A DNA stretch of 64,000 bases from Coniochaeta sp. PMI_546 (GCA_021432605.1 MU271146.1:2046001-2110000), one strand, 5' to 3'. Shown: positions 45,101 through 57,310, counted from the stretch's first letter. Notes: a model not told the origin generated them from the letters alone. Numbers and translations: made by a program.

Positions 45101-46843
45101 CGTAGCCTGCTTGCCGAACGGGACGGGCTACGGGCTAATGCACCAGGCTTCACCGCGGTCAACAAGATCTGAAGCATCATCCACTTGCATCGACCCAGGG
45201 GCAGGAGCGATGCAAGCCACGCCCGATGCCCGCCATGGTCCCGGGGCACAGGGAGGCTACCAGGGCTTTCCAGTGGTCATGACCCGAAAGGGCTCGCTCA
45301 ATCGCCGTTGCAGTGGCCGGCAGCGCACAGCCTCGATCAGTGGGCCTTGAAATGGCCCGAGCTTCATACCCGCAGATGACGCCAACCGACCCGCTTCGGG
45401 GCCGCCGGCCTGGGTCACGCTAACGACAATAGCAGTGTAGGGCTCAGCACGTGTCAAGGGTATGGGAGTCGAAGACGACACCAAGCCTAACCTCATCCGT
45501 AGAGCACAGCGGTTGTGCCTGAAACTTTTGCGGTGGACGCTATATCACAAGTGCTCATAATATTCCAAGAGACCACTCCGGCGTAACGAATCTCCACAAA
45601 GCTGCTCACGGCGGTCGCCAGCACACCTCTTGCGGGTTCACCGCCAAGAAAAGAACGGTTACGTCGTCCCATTTTGGGTCTCAGGGCCGATACACCGCCT
45701 TTATCAGGGCAGAGTCGAACGGTAATGCAGTCGCAAACTCTACTTGTATGACTGACATTGGGACGTCTCGAATGGTGGGTGGGATGCTGGTTACCATGGA
45801 GGATCATGCGGCTGGCAACTCGTAACGCGCTGAACTTGACCGAGGAGTAACAACCGCTCCGATGCCGACTGCAACACCCCTCTTGTTGCTTCCCCAGATG
45901 CCGTTGTGTGTTCCGTGCAACGCTCAAAAGGCCCGAAACCGAAGATGGCTCCCACAGCGCCTGCATCCGGATATCCACAATACGAGCTTATCGGCCTTGG
46001 CTGACTGTGTTTCCAACATATCTCGCAAAGTCGACCGATGGAACTAAAGGATTGATACTCCGACGACCTCATATTCAATATCTGCTCACGAATCGGTGTG
46101 ATATATGCACACATATGTAGAGACGGCGATGCACGATGAGTTAATCAAGGGCATAAGTGTTTGTCTTGCCTGCGCGAGTATACACATCTGCGCAGCGTTC
46201 GCTGTCCAGGGCCTATGTCTGTCAAAATGATCGGATACATTGTACAGAAACTGCACGTAGACCGAACTCAGGCCGCAATGGCTATTACTACAGTACACTG
46301 ACTGAGGACAGCATTGGAGCTCAGGATGTCGAGCAAACTTGCGCAATAGGTCCTACACTATACGCTGTCTAGTGATGACTTGGCCGGCCCCTCCCCAACG
46401 TTCTGCCGTCACTCAATCCGCTCGCGTTCCCGTGCTTACTTTGTATAGCTAAACAGCTCGACAGTAACACCCGACCAGACTCACACTGCAAATCTGGATG
46501 GCTACCAGAAGCCACCTTGCCGAAACAGAGGTATGCCCAGGGCACACAAAAAGAGGCCGTCAGTGTACAACCCCTTAGGCTTCTTCCACACGAATCTGTC
46601 CAACCTTAACGAAGCCCACCGTTGTCAGACAAAACCACGAATCCAACGCTCGCACACATCACATCCGAGACCGTGCCTGGCAATCCAACAAGCAATGCCC
46701 AATACCGTCTCCCCTAACAACCCCTCTTGGAAGCTATAACGTCACTGACCTCGAGCCGCGCCGGCAGGACACCACCAAATGGGACACCACTACCGTCAGT
46801 ACCTCTGTTCAGTCCCCACGACCGGAGTGGACTATAGTGGCCT
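42139..46843. other. 4.7 kb gene-poor block
   Basis: I see no supportable gene here in either strand. Frames up to about 160 codons occur, but their translations are compositionally random and match no family I know. Present are a GCAGGGGA minisatellite (42713-42744), an imperfect GACGGC/GCCGTC inverted repeat near 43168-43186, short ACCTG tandem repeats near 43742-43761 and C-rich CACCC(C)TG tracts at 43400-43440. No transposase, reverse transcriptase or long terminal repeats could be seen. The block is not strikingly A/T-rich, so heavy RIP is not obvious. Confidence 0.5.
42713..42744. repeat. GCAGGGGA minisatellite, four units
   Basis: Four perfect tandem copies of the 8-bp unit GCAGGGGA. 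The surrounding 42,660-42,750 is G-rich on the plus strand and could form a G-quadruplex. Confidence 0.85.
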
Positions 46844-47174
46844 TTAAGGGCAGAAAACACAGCTCGGGACTACAAGATGCCTTATTAGCTTTCCATAGCA
46901 CGTTCTAAAGGTCGACTTCCAACATACCGCAATATGCGGGCAGTACCCCGACCAACGAGCATGCTTTCATGCAGCCGTCATCAATAACTGCTCCTATGTT
47001 AGCGAGCCATCAGAGCGTTTTGGGAGGAAAGACAGCTGAGCACTCACTACACCCTGGGCCCGCCGGGAGGCGGGCATCTAGCTCAGCAGCTGCGGCATCC
47101 TTCGCTTCTTGGACTGGAGCAGCGAGCCCTGTGGCGATGAACAGAGCCGAGAGAATGGCAGCGGGAAGACGCAT
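46844..47174 (-). CDS. Small secreted six-cysteine peptide (three exons)
   Basis: Minus-strand exons 47048-47174, 46928-46993 and 46844-46869 give 72 residues. Intron 1 (54 bp) has GTGAGT, CGCTAACA and TAG; intron 2 (58 bp) has GTATGT, a GCTAATA branch-like site and TAG. Phases fit throughout. Residues 1-19 are a strong signal peptide (MRLPAAILSALFIATGLAA). A short Ala/acidic stretch precedes the mature-looking core from Cys42: CRAVIDDGCMKACSLV, then GVLPAYCVPSCVFCP. The six cysteines have spacing CX7CX3CX9CX3CX2C, so three disulfides are possible. Reading through intron 2 would give a four-cysteine variant ending GMLEVDL. I do not recognise the family. It could be an effector-like, antimicrobial or signalling peptide; the sequence does not decide. 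Confidence 0.68.
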
Positions 47175-48373
47175 GTCGGGCGATAAGTTCGGGTGAGTGG
47201 GTGCTCTGATTTTTTTTACAATATCAAAGAGGGTGAGACCAAAGACTTTGGATGATTTGGGTTGCCAAAGGGTGAAAAAGAAGGGAGAGATGCGCCGCCA
47301 TTTTATAGATGCTTTGGCGACTCGAGATCGTGTATAAGGGCCTTCCATATCAGGTTACTCATCTCGACCCCCAAGTTCCCCTATATTTACCAACGACCCT
47401 TGTTGATTATACATCAGAATAGGGACCAATGAGATAAGAGCCTTCGTAAGGCCATCGCGACTCGCGACTTGCCGGCGAGGGGATCGCATTGCTTCATTGG
47501 CGTCAGCTTACGGGCTGAAGCCTGTAGGGTAGCAGTGTAGAAAATCTAGTCTGGTGGAGGGCGATAAGTAAAGGGGGGGTTTGAGGGGGGGGGAGGGCTG
47601 GCTTTGTCAAGGTGATAGACAACAGACAGACCGACTCGCGACACCGAATCCGTGACCGACTGCCGAGAGTCAGGCAGGATCTCGAGACTCAGGTGTCGTC
47701 CGTCGTCACGCTAACGCGAGAGAGGTCCCAAAATTCCTGATAGTGTCTAAGTGTTGAATCTCGTTGTGAGGGCTCTTGCAACCCAGGATCATCGCCGCTG
47801 ATGGAGGACATGCCGCTCGGTCTCTGCTATGGTGAAGCCACTGGGACCTCTTCTACCTGCACAGGGAACGACGACCTTAGAGTCAATATCATAAAAGATC
47901 TGGTTGGGTTACAATCCACAAACGTTGATTATCCTCGGATGCTGCACTGCCACCAGGCCCAGTCGGCCCGTCAACTTCAGGACAGATGCGTGCATTGTGC
48001 CGTCCCGTGTGGCTCGAACGTGCACTTCATTATCCGTACAAAATCTATCTAGATCCTTTTCAGCTGGCAAGATATGACGCAAGAGCAAGACTAAGACGGT
48101 TTAGCACAAGGACTCTTCATACTCCAGTCTCCAAGATATTTATGCTAGAGATCTTCTGCAAGTCACCACATTCAGCACAATGAACCAAAAGGGGCAATAT
48201 CAAAACACCACGATCACGTGATGTGCGAATTCGCCTTGTCAAGTGCTTGAGAGTCAAACCTCAGACCTCATTTTCCATAGCTCATATAAAACTTCGCAAA
48301 AATAAGAATTGGAACTCTCGACCTGGGTATTTATATTCTGAACAATACCATTAGCCTAAACATTCTCACAAAG
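47175..48373. other. Divergent region, cysteine-rich peptide / RIT1
   Basis: 1.2 kb with both promoters. A G-rich run (47570-47597) is notable. Only short unrelated frames are present. Confidence 0.5.
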
Positions 48374-49765
48374 ATGCCGCCTCTCACCCAGGCAGACCTG
48401 ATCTTCTCCCCGCAAGCGAACCACAACTTCTCCAAGATCCTCGGCGACCTCAAGCGGGCCAACCTATCCATCAGCAACCGCCTCAGATCCATCCTCCAAG
48501 ACGCAGCCTTCGTCCAGCGTCTGTCCCAGCTCTACGGCCTTCCGCTGGTCGCCAACGAGCGCTGCGGGAGCTGGTACATTCCCCCCTCCCGCAAGGCGGC
48601 GTCTGCGTATTTTAAGAGCACGGATGGACACATGGGCCAGTGGAGCTTTAGCACGAGACGGCTGAACCTGCATCTGCTCGAGGTTGTTGCGGAGAGGGGA
48701 GGGTGTGTCGTTGTTGACTCGACCAGGAGGGGAAAGAGGATGCCTGATGCGTTGAGTAAGACTGTGCCTGTCTGGTGCTGTGTTATGAACAGAGTCATCT
48801 TTCCGGAGAGGGAAGAGTGGCATGAGCTGTTTGTCCCGCCGGGTGCGGTGGGGGAGAGCGAGAAGAACCAGATTGAGGCGAGGATACCGCAGTTTGTGGA
48901 GAGTTTTAGAGGGTTGGGGGTTGATTTAAGTGGGATAAGGGGCAAGTTGAGCAAGCCGCTGAGGCCCATCTGGAGGACACAGGATGATGGTTTGCCTGAT
49001 GAATATGGGGAGGGTGAGCTTGGGGGTGGTGAATTCTATCCTGTCGTTTGCTGTACGAGTTCTAGGCGGGTGGCTGGCGCAGAGATGAGCGAGGGAGGTT
49101 ATATACAGGGCGCTGGGGACGATACGGAGAATTGGGCTCATGGTTTGACTGCGCAAATCTGGTGGAAGCATACAGATGAGCTGCTTGCGACGGCAGAGGG
49201 AGATTTGCCTGGGTTCATTGAAGAGCTGGTCGCCAAGGCAAGTCAAGAGGGGGCCCATGGGGGCAGTCTAAGGCGATTGACCCATGTGCTGTACGTTTCT
49301 ACGCTACCCTGTGATGAGCAGGCTCTGAGGACGTGTCTGGTTAAGCTGGTGCCTGAGACGACAGAGAAGGAGACGTGGGTCAAGTCCAAGACGGAGATGG
49401 AAGTCGGCATTGGCAAGTCCAAGACTGCGGGTCGGAATCTGCGCCACGCGCTGCCGGTCATATGCGAGTTTGTTAAGGACTTTCTAGACTTGAACCTGGC
49501 CGGTTCCGAGGAAGAGCTGAAACCACGGGTCATTGTGGCGTGCGAGACCGGCAAGGATCTCTCGGTGGGCGTCGCTCTCGGTCTGGACTGCTGGTGCTTC
49601 GACGACGATGGCACACTGAGAAGCAAAGGTGAGCATGTGTTAAGCTTCACAAAGACTGCCATCCGAGTGAGGCTGGGACGCATCATGACCGCCATGCCGG
49701 AGGCAAATCCCAGCCGAACAACGTTACAGAGCGTCAACAGTTTCCTCATGGACTGGCAACGATGA
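48374..49765 (+). CDS. RIT1: Initiator tRNA 2'-O-ribosyl-phosphate transferase (Rit1)
   Basis: One exon, 463 residues. The N-terminal half has the Rit1 signatures SISNRLRSILQDAAFV, VANERCGSWYIPP, FKSTDGHMGQWSFSTRRLNL and CVVVDSTRRGKRMPDALSKT, followed by PVWCCVMNRVIF. The C-terminal part looks like a phosphatase-type fold, with VACETGKDLSVGVAL resembling a P-loop of the dual-specificity class. In yeast, Rit1 adds a phosphoribosyl group to A64 of initiator tRNA-Met and so keeps it out of elongation. Length is slightly below yeast Rit1 (about 510). The upstream gene is divergent; the downstream HAD gene converges. Confidence 0.95.
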   Translation: MPPLTQADLIFSPQANHNFSKILGDLKRANLSISNRLRSILQDAAFVQRLSQLYGLPLVANERCGSWYIPPSRKAASAYFKSTDGHMGQWSFSTRRLNLHLLEVVAERGGCVVVDSTRRGKRMPDALSKTVPVWCCVMNRVIFPEREEWHELFVPPGAVGESEKNQIEARIPQFVESFRGLGVDLSGIRGKLSKPLRPIWRTQDDGLPDEYGEGELGGGEFYPVVCCTSSRRVAGAEMSEGGYIQGAGDDTENWAHGLTAQIWWKHTDELLATAEGDLPGFIEELVAKASQEGAHGGSLRRLTHVLYVSTLPCDEQALRTCLVKLVPETTEKETWVKSKTEMEVGIGKSKTAGRNLRHALPVICEFVKDFLDLNLAGSEEELKPRVIVACETGKDLSVGVALGLDCWCFDDDGTLRSKGEHVLSFTKTAIRVRLGRIMTAMPEANPSRTTLQSVNSFLMDWQR

Positions 49766-49923
49766 TACTTGAAGTATCACTTGGTATAATCCCCATCTAC
49801 GGCTCTATCTAGGAGTCACTTCTAGTCTATACGACCATCCAAATGATACCCCGGGCTTCTCAAGTGCCTTTACCGCTGCTAAACCGTCTCTAAACCAAGA
49901 ACTCCTCACGTGCTCCATGTGAC

Positions 49924-50721
49924 TTACAAGTCCCCAGCCTCAATCTTGGCAAGACACGCCTCAAACTCGCTCCAATCCCGCATGATAACCACGGCACCCG
50001 CATCCCTCAACACCTTCTCCATCTCGGCCCTCTTGTCATCCTCATACGGCCCAACATAGCCCACAACTTTAATGCCAGCCCTGGTCGCACTCAACGTCCC
50101 ACTCTTGCTGTCCTCCACAGCAACACACTCCTCCGCCTTCTTTCCAAGCTTCTCCATAGCCCACAGATAGATAGCCGGATCCGGCTTGCTGGTCGGCTTG
50201 GGCAGCGAAGTCGCCGCAGAGTACACCTTATCCTTGTCAAAGTACTTATCTTGGCCGACCTTCTCGATACTAGCCTGCACTCTCCTAAGGGCACTCGAGC
50301 TGACGACCGCATACTGGTACTTGTCCTTCAGCTTCTCGAGGACATCATCCACGCCCGGACAAGGGCGCAGGCCCTCCTTCAGCTTGGCGATGACCACGTC
50401 CTCCTCGCGGCTCACGTAGGTCTCCAGCTCGTCGGGGGTCAACTCGAAGCCGTAGCGCTCCTTGAGGGTAAGCAGCATGCCGCGGAAGTTCTGGCCGACG
50501 AACTCGACTATCAGCCGGGAGCCGGTCAGGGGCTCGGCTTGGGGCGCGCCTTTGAGCTCGAGGATCTCGTTGAGGAGGTCGGCGCAGCCTTCGAAAGCGA
50601 GCTCTTCGGACAGGACGAGGGTGTTGTCACAGTCGAAAAGAAGGGTTGTGATCTGTAATCGTTAGCAGGAGTTTAACTGTGGGAGAGGGCAGGCGAGGGA
50701 TGGGAGACGTACTTTGGCCAT
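49924..50721 (-). CDS. HAD-superfamily hydrolase (subfamily IA-like phosphatase)
   Basis: Minus-strand exons 50713-50721 and 49924-50652 encode 245 residues. The first coding exon has nine bases (MAK). The 60-bp intron has GTACGT, TGCTAAC and CAG. HAD motifs: I, LLFDCDNTL with nucleophile Asp10 and acid/base Asp12; II, YAVVSSSALRRV with the serine; III, a lysine in TSKPDPAIYLWAMEKLG; IV, CVAVEDSKSG. A helical cap of about 80 residues sits between motifs I and II. This layout is that of beta-phosphoglucomutase-like and sugar-phosphate phosphatases. The substrate cannot be told from sequence. The protein is probably cytosolic, with no targeting signal. Confidence 0.9.
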
Positions 50722-51949
50722 TTTGACGCTGGTGTCTGACGGGGTCAATAGGAGTGATTCTCGAGTGAAAGCGAGGTCGAGCTGAAGCGCTGTTGATGTG
50801 TCGAGAGACCAATTGATCGAATACAATGAAATGAGAGCAGTTTCTTACGGTCGGTAATGTCAGGGACCAACTCAATGTCGAATAGCCCTCTAAGTTTCTC
50901 TTCTCAACCCCACCGAGGACCCTGATAATCAACGACGACGTCATGGTGGGGCATGTGAAAATAGCTTCAAGATTTTGATGACGATGTGTTTACATGTGAA
51001 AATGATTCGATGAGTATGATGGATATCGAGAAAGAGAAAAGAGAAATTTTTTTTTTCAGACAAAACACGATACTATACACATAGTGTTGAATTCCCAATA
51101 CCTCTGTAGCCAGCGCCGTCCTAGTCAGCAAAGCATCCCGCGGCATGGCATCATTCCCATACGGCGCCAAAGGACAGGTTACTTCACCCTTGTATAATTT
51201 CTGAGATCGCTCTTCCCATGCAGGTTCGTCTTTGTCGCGCGGACGTAACATGATAGCTGGCCGTGTCATCTAGGATGAGATTTTCGCCCCCGGCTGGCTC
51301 GCTATCAACTTAGCGAAAAATCGTAGCGAGGGTCTTGAATACTGTAGGGAACTCCTCGAACGTGGTGGTGGTGTTTTCTTGGTGCCACAAACTTACTCGC
51401 CATGGCCCATGGCGAGAATTTGAGGCGGTGCTGCTTGGTTCAGCTGCGATGCAGGTGGCCTCGCGATCGATGCGGCTGTACATGTACGTGTATACACCAC
51501 GCTGCCAACTCAAGATATCAGAGGTGGGACCATTTTCATACCTCCAGATATGCACTTCATCGTCTCCGATTGACTTTCCGTCCGATGAAGCCATCGCCGG
51601 ATCTCTAAAGATCAAGCACGATCGATCGCTTCCGCTAATTTGACTAGACATGCCGTGGTGTCAGACCGGAGATTCGGCCGCCGTGATCCTGACCTCTTCC
51701 CCCTTACGAGCAATTATGGCATCAGAATATACTTAATGAAATTGCAGGCTGCTCCCAGCGTCATATTCTCGCCGGGGCACATCAAGCGCAGAAATGACAG
51801 TGACAATGCTATTCACTACCAAAACTCCGGAACTGATACTCCTAGAGCAATTAGGTATTCCATCCAGGTCTGAACTCCAACGTCACCCCATCAATTTTCA
51901 TCCACCCTATCCCAGCATGGGCATAACATGCAGTCCTGAATGACCTCTC
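50722..51949. other. Intergenic, HAD promoter and an uncertain minus-strand reading frame
   Basis: Holds the promoter of the HAD gene and the 3' flank of the RhoGAP gene. A two-exon minus-strand frame (51397-51651 joined to 50967-51269, GTAAGT donor and TAG acceptor) can be drawn but ends in low-complexity sequence and matches no family, so I do not annotate it as a gene. Confidence 0.4.
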
Positions 51950-54900
51950 TCAACAACTTCCACTCATCCACCTCCTCTCGTCATCATACTCAAGCACCTC
52001 CTTCGCCGCCGTCAGCAAATCACCCATTTCTGCCTCACCCGAGTCTCTGTCCCTCACTTCCTCACCAACTCCATCTAACTGACTAATCCCACCCCCATCC
52101 ATCCTCTCCGCGCCATCTATAGCCTTCATCTCCCGTTCAATCTCCTCCTCAATGCCATCTTCCTCACCATCCTGCCCCCCATCCCCCTTCTCTCCCACCC
52201 GAACCTCCGCTCTCTTCTGCCTAAGCCGTCGGACCCGCCCCAGAAACCGTTCAAACACCACAACCCTCCGCTCAGCAGCCATAGCCCGGTCCTTCCACAT
52301 CTTGACATCTCGCTCGGCGATCCTGAGCCTCTCAGAGAGCTGTCCCGCTCCCCCTTCCCCCACGGCCTCGAGCTGTCGGCGCAGGTGCGCCACTTCCTCC
52401 GTCCTGGCCGCCAGCTGCCGCTGCAGGGTCAGGACCTGGCTGTAGAGTGCCGCGTTGCTTCCACCGCCGGGAGTTGTGGTTCTGGGGAGCGTTTCCATGC
52501 TCGGGGTCGCAGAGCGAGGGGGCAGTTTCCGGGTGAGATGAGAGGCGACAGGGGGCTGTTCCTGGTACGGCGTCATGCGGCCTGGTGTGAGGATCGTAGG
52601 GTCCGGGATGACGGGGGTTTGGGATGAGGTTGCGGAAGTCGAGGAGCGACGGACGTGCTTAGTGGATGGGGTGGTGAAGATGTGCGATGCTCTGCGGTTG
52701 AGGTTCGAGGAGGGAGTCGCCGCGGTTGAGGACCCCCGCATCCCCTTAAAGATGTGCGAGAGGCGGCGGACTGAGCGCTGGGGACGGGCGTCCACAAAAT
52801 GGTTGGCTTTGCCAGAGTTGGCGGCCTCAGACTGATGCTGGTCCTTAGGGGTCTTGGAGTTACTTTCTCCTCCGGAGCCGCTATCCTTTGTGTGCACCTG
52901 TTCGCTCCGTCCCGGTACATGTGTCTCAGCGGCCCAGTCGTTCCATGCTTCGGCATGGTGCTTTCCTCTCGCCGGTGCGGCTCCGAGAACTTCTAGGCCG
53001 AGGTCGCCGTCTATGTCTGTAGGGTGATTCCCCTGTGTGAAGGGATTGGCGATGACACCAAGTGTGTCTGGCTCTGGTTTGTTATCGTGATAATCTCCTG
53101 CAGAATTGCTGGCATTGTCTCGGGCAGTATCCGAGATAGCAGAGCTTTGATTGCCGTCGTTGCACGGGAAATATGATCTGACCAAATCACTCTCAGATGG
53201 CTTGCTGTCCGGCTTGGTATCCGCGGGATAAGAGCCGGTTTCCAGCACCCCTCTACGATCCTCGTCCAGCTCTCTGCGGGGTCCCTTGAGCCCTACCCTG
53301 GTCCCCTTTGAATCGGCGCTCTCCTGCGGTAGGTGATTGTTGTCGCCGGGCACCTGTGCCAGAGGAATACACTCAGCAGCGTCGCTTTCCGCGGCTGTAT
53401 TCGATGCTACTGGCTGAGCAGACTCCTTGTTGGCCAATGATGTCTTCGCCTGGCCCCGACCTTTTGACAGAAGCGCATCAGCAGGTATGTCAAGGCTTCG
53501 CCTTTTTTGTAGACGCCTGTGTTTGCTAGGCCGAGAGTTTCTGCGAAGGGTCCCGTAAGGACCGGGAATCTTGGTTGGTGATGTGACGCCAGCTCGACCG
53601 GATGAGGGCAGGTCGAACACTTCCACGAGGGCGGCAACAGCGGAAGACACACCACGGGTCAAGCTGTTGGTCGCTTCGTCCAAGGTTACCTTGAACGAGT
53701 GGCCAAGAGTCGTCGCGGAAGCTCTGTCGGTCTGACCTGATTGCGAGTTTTCTTCCTTGCGCGGGTTTAATCCCTCCTCCGACGTTATCTTGATAGGGTA
53801 GCCAGAACTATCTGCTGTAACACTGTCTGTACCAGTCGGGTTCCAGTCTTGTTGCTTGGTTGGACTCGGAGGGAACGTTCCTGGAACAACACATGGGGTC
53901 ACATGAAGTTCCTCTACTTCCACAGGGGTTTGAGGAAACCCTCCCGGATGGACGAGCGGAGTCGGGGCATCGAGCTCGGGCTCCTGTTTGCCGTTCGCTG
54001 TTGGTCCAGGCGGAGACTGCTCTATCTCTATCCCGTCTGTGGCATCCGCTGTGACGTCTGGTTGAATGTCATGAACACGAGGTTGGATTCCTTGTTCATA
54101 TGTATCAATGGTTTCGGTCATTTGTATAGTCTGAGTGTCATTGATTGCTCGCACTGAATCGTGTCCAGATGACGTTGGTGCAGAAACCTGTTGTCGGGCG
54201 ATCCCAGAAGACCCTGGGGTTCTCTCAGAGCGTAACTCCTTCGCTCTAATGGACCTGGTTTTTGGAGTCTTCTTCCGGCGGGACGATTTGTCTGGGATGG
54301 CGGGCTTTTGCGGCGATGCTGTCTGCAAGAGGATTCCATACTCAGGTTCTTGACGTAAATCTTGCCTGGCGGCAGCGGGATGCGTGTCGACAGATGGTAA
54401 CGGATGCGTCTGTTCGGCAGCCTCCTGGGGATAGGGGCTACCTGTCTCCTCGACCGTAGGCGAGAGCAGAGGTCGAGGAGCCTCACCTGTCAGCCGGTCA
54501 TTGGTCGTGATACGTCCAGACTTAGGTCGCCGCCTCTTGACAGCCAAGAATTCGTGTCCTTCGGTGGTTTCGGAAAAGGCACCTGTTGGTTCTAGGAACA
54601 GTGGAACAGTCAGCAAGCGTTGCGCGTCAGTGGTGTGAGGGGGGATCAGGGGACACTGACTGCCAGGAATCGACGACTGCCGTGGTAGAGGCGATTCACT
54701 GTACACCGAAGCAGGTCGAGAACAGTTCCACTCTGCAGGCTGTTTGATCACGAATGATTCTGAGGCTGAGGGTCGTAGTTGTCTCATATGTGATTGAGAC
54801 TGCTCAGCATCAATGACTTCCTTGTGTGTTCTCAGCGCACCAAGACTCTTCAGGTGTCTCACCACCTCTCGCCAGTGGGTGATGATCATCTCAGTGATAC

Positions 54901-56304
54901 TGCTGGCGACTTGTATCTTGTCGACTTCGATGGACGGAGGACGTGTATCGTTCAATGCCTCGCTTTTCCTCCCGCTGCGGTCTCTCCTGGGCCTCGGAGG
55001 AGACAAGGGCAGCAGTATTAGACCCTCGCTGGGATTGGCGAGTTTCATGGTGTAAGAGTCAAGAAGATTGCCCACCAGAATGGGACCAAAGACATTACCA
55101 AGAGCCTTGTACCCCATCAGATCAGAAGTAGGAAGGGGCCTTCCAGAGCCATCCTCCCTTGGAGCCGTCTCGGCCGCGCGCCCGATAAGACTGAGAAGTC
55201 CAAAAACCGCACAGATAAGCTCTCGCCTATACTGTGACTTCAGAGTTCCGATGGCAAGGGCAATGAGCCGAGCTCGCACTTTGCTCTGCTTCGTCCGGTT
55301 GAGCTCGGGGTCTGCGTATAGCTGGCTGTGGATGGCAACGAAGGCATCAAACAGGGCCAAAGAGCCCAGAATACCACCTGGAAGACCGGCAAGGAACTTC
55401 TTGAAAGCTGAGGCGACATCGTGCACACTTGCCTTGAAGTGGGACGGAAGATGTGGGGAGCACACTGTTGTGTCGATGATGTCCGCTTCATCCTGCGTTG
55501 GGCAGTAGTGGTCGTATATGGCACCGACCACCTTGGTTGACCCAGGGATGCGGAAGATGCCTCTAGTTTCGGTACCTGTCCAGTTGTTAGTGATGAAGCT
55601 AGGGATTGGACTGACGGCTCGGTTTACCGTGCTGAACCAGGTACTGTGCCGTTGCGCGGAAGCACGTTGGCAAGACTAATAGCGCGGGAGCATATTCTGA
55701 TGGAAGATAGAAATTGCTCTTTCCGCAAAGACGTACGAGAGTCTGAAGGTCTTCGTCCTTGAAACTATCTTTTCTGGGGTGTATCAGATGTGATGCGATG
55801 TCGCTCAAGCTACGTTTGGACGACACCTTCCGTACGGACCGGGCACCGCTGGTACGTCGCATGCCGTCGCCGTGACTGCTGCCTGAGAACTCTCGCAGGA
55901 GGCTTCGGAACCAGCTGCTTTTCCGTCCTTGGCTTACGGTCCGGTCGGCATCCTTAAGCCTCAGTCAATACAGCATCCAGATGTGTGAGACTTGCCCGCT
56001 CGAGAATGGTACTGACTGGACATGAGTGGAGGTCTTCTCGAACTAGCAAACGGATCCTATGCTGCGTCTTGTCAGCGGTGCATGTCGGGCCAGGAATGTG
56101 GAGGCAGCGAACCTTCTTCGCTAGTCGGTTGTACTCATCGACAAAGTGAACGCGGTCGTCGAACTCGTCATGGTCTGATGATATGCCCATGTCTCCGCTG
56201 GAGGTGGTCCAGGTAGCGCTGCTGTCGTTCCGCCTGTTGGGATCTGGACCGGTCAGATAGTCAGTTACGGCGATAGCCATCACAGGATCGAGGTCGTCAT
56301 GCAT
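51950..56304 (-). CDS. RhoGAP-domain protein with C-terminal coiled coil
   Basis: Minus-strand exons 56113-56304, 56017-56067, 55628-55952 and 51950-55575 encode 1,397 residues, all in phase. The start MHDDLDPVMAIAV is the best-placed ATG; MAIAV is an alternative. Exon 2 (51 bp) and the donor GTTCGC after exon 1 are the least certain parts. Residues about 135-405 form the RhoGAP domain: NFYLPSEYAPALLVLPTCFR, then RGIFRIPGST with the arginine finger at about 198, VASAFKKFLAGLPGGIL and LMGYKALGNVFGPILVGN. A disordered Ser/Pro-rich region of about 700 residues follows, then a coiled coil (VLTLQRQLAARTEEVAHLRR) near 1220-1320. Such proteins switch off Rho or Cdc42 at sites of polarity. The exact GTPase is unknown; the lone GAP domain resembles the Sac7/Bag7 type only loosely. 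Confidence 0.88.
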
Positions 56305-57310
56305 GGCTGCAGGAGCCTTGCTGGAGAATACAGGGATGTATAAGCAGGGAAACCTCTCAATAGTTGGAGGTAAGAAATGTTGAATCTGGTATGTAAGTTG
56401 AGACAAAAGCAGTACAGTATGCCTAATGTTAGGAGGTAGACTTGTGAGCTGCACACGAGCTGCAGGGGGAAAAGGGCGATGTGGTGAGTGAAGTAGGATG
56501 TTCTTATCGTACAAACCGACAAGAGCTCGACTTGACGTGTGTTGTGTTTGTCTACGTCCGCAAGACACCGTGTTACCTTCCGTCCAGTGGGCCAATTCGA
56601 AGGCTTACTTGCTACCTTACTACTGCATGACCAGGAGTGTTGGCAGGTAGTCGAGACACGAGACTCGTTCCTCACCTTCAGCCAAGAGCAAGTTCGTGAC
56701 CCGTGCGAGTTTCGGCGGCCTTGAGGGAAGAACATGTGGAGCGAGGCTCAAGGCACCTGGCAGGTGTGAACGGCGAACAGGCCCGACCCGGGGGTACCTA
56801 TCTCTGTGGATGTCGCACATGTGGTTGGAACGAAATTGTCGACGGGAAAGTGCATAGCGGGAAATGTGAAGTTGCATGGTAGGTAGCTGGTAAAATTTCA
56901 AGGTCTGCTCACCCTTCTCTCTCTTCTTCTATATCGTCTGCCTCAGCAGCTTGTCCCTCCAGTCATTCGACCAAGCTGCCCGAAGTTTCTCGTGATTATG
57001 GTCGACAGCTTCAGGTGAAATACTTTGGACCTGCAGAGACTGGGCCTTTTGAGGTCTCACCTTTCGCTCTTGCGAAACGTTGCTCTGTCGGCACAAGTAA
57101 CAAATTCTATATCCAACCCAAAGGGAGCGCATGCGACCGTGTGGTATGCCTCCGGGTTCCAATACCCTATTTCTTTCCTATACGCCTTGCAAATGCAGTA
57201 TTCCGCACACGCCTTCCTTGTTGGCTCGTAAGTTGATCTGTTCAGCTAGATATCTGGGCCGTACTGGGGCTTGAATGGCACTGCCCCAGAATGGCGTACA
57301 GCACCAGTTC
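56305..57310. other. Intergenic, RhoGAP promoter
   Basis: 1 kb between the SNF4 3' end and the RhoGAP start, both minus. No gene is supported. Confidence 0.5.

Noticed and set aside
45493-45978. 161-codon minus-strand frame in the gene-poor block
   Set aside because: Considered as a decayed transposon or antisense rRNA fragment, but no motif or rRNA segment could be matched.
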